Source of the DNA: JACDBZ01 sp038233215
GTDB taxonomy: Bacteria > Chloroflexota > Limnocylindria > QHBO01
Direction of reading: 5' to 3'
NCBI GenBank assembly: GCA_038233215.1
Contig: JBBSML010000053.1
Coordinates: 1 to 8,868 of the forward strand
Length of the DNA: 8,868 nt
In this document: positions 5,812 to 8,868 of the stretch, piece after piece
Layout of the letters: every line of letters starts with the position of its first letter
How positions within the stretch are numbered: position 1 is the first letter of the stretch
Position numbers and translations under genes: made by a program
Notes under the pieces: generated by a model
Databases searched by the model: none
What the model saw: only the letters and a program-made list of their open reading frames with translations
Told to the model about the DNA's origin: nothing

Positions 5812-5870
5812 TGGAGACGGCGCCGGCGGAGCTGCGCTGAGCGTAGGCACCTTCAGCGATCGTCCCGCCA
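5812..5870 (+). repeat. 59-bp duplicated segment, copy 2
   Basis: This matches 331-389 at 55 of 59 positions without gaps. It carries the codons ETAPAELR followed by TGA at 5838-5840, and then the same downstream DNA as copy 1. The rest of the small gene is absent upstream, so this is a detached 3' fragment and not a gene. Confidence 0.8.
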
Positions 5871-5925
5871 AGGACCGCCTCTGCCCTTCCGGGCGGCCAA
5901 GGAGAGGAAACTCGAACCGCCGACG

Positions 5926-6126
5926 TCATGGCGTCGCCGTATGCCGAAGCGTCACGACCGAGCCGCCATCGAGGTCGGCGAACATCTCCGGCGCCGCCCG
6001 GACGATCGGGCCGTCGATATCGCGAGCGGCTCCCTTGCGGACGAACTCCATGCCCTTGCTGAACGTGTCGAGCGCGATCACCCGCCGCTCGAACGGGATG
6101 TAGCGCGGGGCGACCCTAACGGCCAT
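5926..6126 (-). CDS. Small hypothetical protein, 66 aa
   Basis: The frame reads MAVRVAPRYIPFERRVIALD at the start and DIDGPIVRAAPEMFADLDGG near the end, closing LRHTATP. The alternation of basic and hydrophobic residues and the G-P-I-V-R-A-x-P-E-M-F segment look like a real protein. I recall short phage- or plasmid-type proteins ending in a similar D-x-P-V-V-R-x-x-P-x-x-F motif, but this is not proof. No ribosome site is seen before the ATG. The gene is divergent from the cupin, with only 49 bases between the two start codons, so the two may share a control region. No membrane span or signal is present. Confidence 0.5.
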   Translation of the reverse strand: MAVRVAPRYIPFERRVIALDTFSKGMEFVRKGAARDIDGPIVRAAPEMFADLDGGSVVTLRHTATP

Positions 6127-6163
6127 GTCGCTGGCACGGCGAGGCGCGCTTAACCCCGGATGC

Positions 6164-6169
6164 TAACCT
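6164..6169 (+). promoter_or_regulatory. TAACCT -10 box for a leaderless transcript
   Basis: TAACCT fits TANNNT and ends six bases before the cupin ATG at 6176, with no ribosome site between. This is the same geometry as TAGGCT before the gene at 2077. No convincing -35 is present. Confidence 0.5.
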
Positions 6170-6175
6170 GCGGCC

Positions 6176-6523
6176 ATGGATAACGACCCCGTCATCACCA
6201 ACCCAGACCTTTACCGGGTGGTGTTCGAGAACGACCGCGTCCGGGTGCTCGAGTACGAGGACCAACCCGGCGAGCGGACCACGCCACACGCACATCCCGA
6301 CAGCGTGATGATCACGCTCAGCGGCTTCCAACGCCGGTTGGTCAGCGCGGGTCGCGCGGCAGAGGTCGAGCTACAGCCCGGCCTGGCGCGCTGGCTCGGG
6401 GCCCAGGAGCATTCAGGCGAGAACATCGGGCAGACGGAGACCCACGTGATGTTCGTGGAGCTGAAGGAACTGACGCCGATCGCCACGCCCGGGGATGCGC
6501 CACTCGGTCCGCATAAAGGCTAG
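6176..6523 (+). CDS. Cupin-fold protein, 115 aa
   Basis: This is a single-domain small cupin. Motif 1 is visible as PGERTTPHAHPDSVMITLSG (31-50), with metal-ligand candidates His38 and His40. Motif 2 is reduced to PGLARWLGAQEHSGENIG (68-85), with His79 and Asn83, and is followed by a THVMFVELKE strand. The usual motif-1 Glu is replaced by Asp42 or missing. Proteins of this size bind a metal or small ligand in the cytoplasm, and no reaction can be assigned. The start at 6176 is preferred because the TAACCT box lies six bases upstream and the residues VITNPDLYRVVFENDRVRVL are protein-like from the beginning. It is divergent from the 66-residue gene. The lipoprotein hydrolase follows on the same strand after 75 bases, with its own ribosome site. 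Confidence 0.85.
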   Translation: MDNDPVITNPDLYRVVFENDRVRVLEYEDQPGERTTPHAHPDSVMITLSGFQRRLVSAGRAAEVELQPGLARWLGAQEHSGENIGQTETHVMFVELKELTPIATPGDAPLGPHKG

Positions 6524-6598
6524 TCACGGTCGATCGCTATATCCGCCCCACCGGTTCCGGCCCATCATGCAGGGCGTAGGAGCACAGGGAGGAAGGCG

Positions 6599-7564
6599 AT
6601 GGCGCAGCGATCCGAATCGGGGCGAGCGCGGCTCGGTCTGTCCATGGCGATCGCTGCGATCATGGCCGCGACCCTGGCGGCCTGCCACGCGGCGCCTGCC
6701 GGGGCGATCCCCACGAGCCCTGTGCCGGGCTCGGCCGACGAGGCGAGATCGCCGGCGACCTCGATCGTCGCAAAAACCAGCCCGGTCCCCGCGGCCACTG
6801 CCATCCCGTCCGTCTCCCCGAGTGGCGTCGCCGTCGCCGGATCGTTTGACGTCGGAGGTCACTCGCTGTTCCTCGAATGCGTCGGCAGTGGATCCCCGAC
6901 CATCGTCTTCCTCCACGGGATCGGTGGCGACCGAAGCCACGGCTACCCGTTGCGCGATGCATTCTCGAAGCGGACCCGCGTGTGTACGTACGATCGCGCC
7001 AACATGGGTTCGAGTGACAAGGTAGCAGGCGAGCTGACCGGCACCGAAGCCGCGACGGATCTCGCGAACCTCCTTGCGGCGGCCCACATCGAGCCGCCCT
7101 ACCTGCTCGTGGCCGGTTCCTTTGGGGGCCTCGTCGGCCTGATCTACGCCGGCGCCCACCCGACTGACGTTGCGGGGATCGTGTTCATCGACGCCAGCCT
7201 GCCCTCCGACGCCGACATCGACGCGATGCTTGCGCAGCGCGGGCTTGTTCCCTCGAGTCAACCTTCCGACCCGTACGCCAACGGCGGCGAGGTGTTCCGG
7301 TACTCGATCCACGATGAGGCGCGGGCTGCCCTCGCCACGCTTCCGAGAGTTCCCATGACCTATCTCCGGGCGCTGCAGTTCGACGCGCCGCCCGCAGCAC
7401 CGCGCGACCTCATGGTGTCGATCGGGCAGAAGGGGATCGAGGCAGTCCTGGCCCGCTCGTCAAGCCCGAATGAGGTCGACGTCAACGGGCCGCACTACCC
7501 CTTCCTTCAGCCTCCCATCAATGTAGAGGTCACCCGCATCCTCGGCCTCCTCGGCACGCCCTGA
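6599..7564 (+). CDS. Alpha/beta-hydrolase lipoprotein, 321 aa
   Basis: The N-terminus is a lipoprotein signal: basic residues to Arg11, a hydrophobic core, and the lipobox LAAC with Cys29. A Pro/Ala/Ser-rich linker (30-80) follows, then the hydrolase domain. Visible landmarks are the oxyanion-loop FLHGIGGD (104-111), CTYDRANMGSSD (129-140), the nucleophile elbow VAGSFGGLVG (171-180) with Ser174, FIDASLPSD (196-204) and a C-terminal NGPHYPF with probable catalytic His299. The elbow begins with Ala instead of the first Gly of GxSxG. The acid residue is unclear, with Asp262 or Asp270 as candidates. It would act as an esterase or similar hydrolase anchored outside the cell membrane, with unknown substrate. 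GGAGG at 6588-6592, six bases before the ATG, fixes the start. The next gene downstream is the IS remnant. Confidence 0.9.
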   Translation: MAQRSESGRARLGLSMAIAAIMAATLAACHAAPAGAIPTSPVPGSADEARSPATSIVAKTSPVPAATAIPSVSPSGVAVAGSFDVGGHSLFLECVGSGSPTIVFLHGIGGDRSHGYPLRDAFSKRTRVCTYDRANMGSSDKVAGELTGTEAATDLANLLAAAHIEPPYLLVAGSFGGLVGLIYAGAHPTDVAGIVFIDASLPSDADIDAMLAQRGLVPSSQPSDPYANGGEVFRYSIHDEARAALATLPRVPMTYLRALQFDAPPAAPRDLMVSIGQKGIEAVLARSSSPNEVDVNGPHYPFLQPPINVEVTRILGLLGTP

Positions 7565-7867
7565 CAGTTGGAACAGGCGGCAGGCGCGTGCTTCGCCGGC
7601 CCTGGCGTAACGGCGGGGTTCAGCGGGCACGTTGCACCGCTCGCGCCTGGCAGTGGCGAGGATTACGCACGCTCAACCCACGGAGGGCGATGGGTACCGT
7701 GGTACCCGTTGCATGCGCAGCATGTGGTGGTAGACCCGGCGTGACCAGCCGGATAGCTGGGGAGTCAGGGTGGGCGGGCGAGAACACGGCATGCTGCTCT
7801 CCTCGCATGCGACGGTAGCGGGCACGGCGGCGTGACGCCTGCATCGCCCATTGGGTAGGTACTCGAT
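7565..7867. other. Intergenic stretch with a nested GGTACC palindrome
   Basis: There is no convincing gene. The hydrolase frame stays open for 59 codons after its TGA (to 7743), but it has no ribosome site and is probably chance. The notable element is GGGTACC (7692-7698), GT, GGTACCC (7701-7707): a perfect 16-base palindrome that also contains GGTACC twice in tandem. A GCATGC and further GCATG motifs follow at 7710-7725 and near 7794-7809. Confidence 0.45.
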
Positions 7868-8740
7868 GTTGGTGTCCCTAGAGTTGGTGTAACAGCGGAG
7901 CGGCCGACGAAGCAGTCGGCCACCGAGTCATTCTCACGACGTTGGAGTTAGGAACCGACGTCGAAAGAGGTGAACCCGATGGCCGATGACAGGATGGCCG
8001 CCCTGGAACTGCTGCGCAAGGCCGCCGGTGACGGCGACCTCGACTTCCTGCGTGAGGGCTTGACGATGCTGAGCCAGCTGGTGATGGACGCCGAGGTGAG
8101 CGCCCAGATCGGGGCCGACCATGGCGAACGTGCACCGGACCGCCGACTGACCCAGCGCAACGGCTACCGCGAGCGGCGCTGGGATACGCGGGTCGGGACG
8201 ATCGACCTGCAGATCCCCAAGCTCCGCGACGGGACCTACTTCCCGAGCCTGCTCGAGCCGCGCCGGCGCGCCGAACGGGCGCTGCTGTCGGTCGTCCAGG
8301 AGGCATACGTCGGCGGCGTCAGCACGCGCCGGGTCGAGGAGCTCGTGGTCGCGCTGGGCGTGACCAACCTGTCCAAGAGCGAGGTGTCCCGGATCTGCGC
8401 CGGGCTCGACACCGAAGTCGACGCCTTCCGCTCGCGCCTGCTCGACCCGGCCGGCTATCCCTATGTCTCGCTCGATGCCCTCTACCACAAGGTCCGTGAG
8501 GGTGGCCGGGTCGTGTCGATGGCGACCCTCATCGCGATCGGGATCAGCGCGGCCGGCGAGCGCTCGGTGCTCGGGGTCGAGGTCGCCGCCGCCGGCGGCG
8601 ACGAGGGCGCGCACTGGCTGCCGTTCCTCCGTTCGCTGACCGCTCGGGGGCTCGTCGGGGTCCGGCTCGTCATCAGCGACGCGCATCCGGGCCTCGTCGC
8701 CGCGGTCGAGGCGACCTTCCTCGGCGCCGCCTGGCAGCGC
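7868..8740 (+). mobile_element. IS256-family element, left part; right part lost
   Basis: The transposase defines the element. The left boundary is inferred from GTTGGTGT repeated at 7868-7875 and 7883-7890 (period 15), a layout typical of transposase-binding sites at an IS end. A perfect hairpin and then the transposase ribosome site follow. Similarity to the family ends at 8740, in the middle of the catalytic domain, so no right terminal repeat is present in this window. The exact left end is uncertain. Confidence 0.65.
7902..7921. repeat. Perfect stem-loop upstream of the transposase
   Basis: GGCCGAC (7902-7908) pairs with GTCGGCC (7915-7921) around a 6-base loop. Placed between the putative IS end and the transposase start, it could terminate or sequester transcripts entering from outside, as known for some IS elements. 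That role is inferred. Confidence 0.45.
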
Positions 8741-8868
8741 TCATCGGTACAGACTGGGTCGGGATCAGATCGATCCCACGCCTCGTCCCGAGCGGAGAGC
8801 GCCTTGGCAGCGGCGATCGGCTTTCCAGATCCTCCGGCAGACCTGCGCCTCCGCTCGGGTGGCGAGCC
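7979..8868 (+). CDS. IS256-family transposase, truncated at the 3' side, open to the window end
   Basis: GAGGTGA at 7967-7973 lies five bases before ATG 7979. The product starts MADDRMAALELLRKAAGDGD and has the family's N-terminal half. This includes the AQIGADHGERAP and RNGYRERRWDTRVG region and then LQIPKLRDGTYFPSLLEPRR (about 80-99). The first two catalytic acids are Asp166 (SLDALYHKVRE) and Asp234 (VISDAHPGL). The family sequence then runs to AAWQR (residue 254), where the usual next residues are Cys and a VHF-x-RN segment. Here it continues as unrelated SSVQTGSGSDRS, still open at the window end. The C-terminal Glu of the DDE triad and the ERxN-type segment are absent, so this copy cannot transpose by itself. 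Full-length proteins are about 400 residues. Confidence 0.85.
   Translation, partial: MADDRMAALELLRKAAGDGDLDFLREGLTMLSQLVMDAEVSAQIGADHGERAPDRRLTQRNGYRERRWDTRVGTIDLQIPKLRDGTYFPSLLEPRRRAERALLSVVQEAYVGGVSTRRVEELVVALGVTNLSKSEVSRICAGLDTEVDAFRSRLLDPAGYPYVSLDALYHKVREGGRVVSMATLIAIGISAAGERSVLGVEVAAAGGDEGAHWLPFLRSLTARGLVGVRLVISDAHPGLVAAVEATFLGAAWQRSSVQTGSGSDRSHASSRAESALAAAIGFPDPPADLRLRSGGE
8741..8868. other. Unrelated sequence replacing the transposase 3' end
   Basis: From 8741 the sequence no longer follows the IS256 family. It contains an inverted repeat GGGATC-AGATC-GATCCC (8761-8777). Several frames are open on both strands but none is recognisable. It may be host DNA after a deletion or the edge of another inserted element. 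Confidence 0.4.

Noticed and set aside
7565..7743. 59-codon in-frame continuation after the hydrolase TGA
   Set aside because: No start or ribosome site and no recognisable motif. The hydrolase already ends at the normal family length.
7934..8686. 250-residue minus-strand frame opposite the transposase
   Set aside because: It is the antisense shadow of the well-supported IS256-family transposase in GC-rich DNA.
1..8868. CRISPR array, tRNA or rRNA genes
   Set aside because: No regularly spaced direct repeats and no tRNA- or rRNA-like segments were found on either strand.

Overview
This is a GC-rich window with loosely packed, short genes on both strands. It comes from a high-GC bacterium. 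Leaderless start signals, lipoboxes and several small hypothetical proteins suggest a soil or groundwater Actinomycetota or Chloroflexota. No rRNA, tRNA or other phylogenetic marker is present, so this placement is an inference.

Layout. Positions 1-365 hold a 31-residue membrane peptide and, overlapping it by ATGA, a small gene cut by a stop codon. Positions 366-1208 are mostly non-coding, apart from a 41-residue membrane peptide at 718-843. Positions 1209-1733 (minus) hold a gene fragment and an intact 96-residue hypothetical protein. Positions 2077-2643 and 3573-4187 (plus) encode two divergent RibD-C/dihydrofolate-reductase-fold proteins. Between them lies a frameshifted lipoprotein gene (minus, 2892-3397). 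Positions 4227-4590 are the remains of a VOC/glyoxalase-type gene, and 4775-5357 (minus) is a second frameshifted lipoprotein gene. Positions 5446-6523 hold a small Cys-containing protein, a 66-residue protein and a cupin. Positions 6599-7564 encode a lipoprotein alpha/beta hydrolase. From about 7868 to 8740 there is the left part of an IS256-family element whose transposase loses family similarity at 8741.

The genes do not form a clear pathway. Seven or so intact cargo-type genes (oxidoreductase-like, cupin, hydrolase, hypothetical) are interspersed with at least five broken ones and a broken IS. The region therefore reads as accessory DNA that turns over and decays.

Two repeat families link parts of the window. 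One is a hairpin repeat of about 40-50 bp in four copies (2702, 4667, 5401, 5743), three of them at gene 3' ends. The other is a 59-bp segment (331 and 5812, 55/59 identical) made of the 3' end of the small gene at 177-365 plus its downstream DNA. Two genes (2077 and 6176) have a TANNNT box exactly 6 bases before the ATG, which predicts leaderless transcripts. I did not find convincing evidence of a new defence or biosynthetic system.
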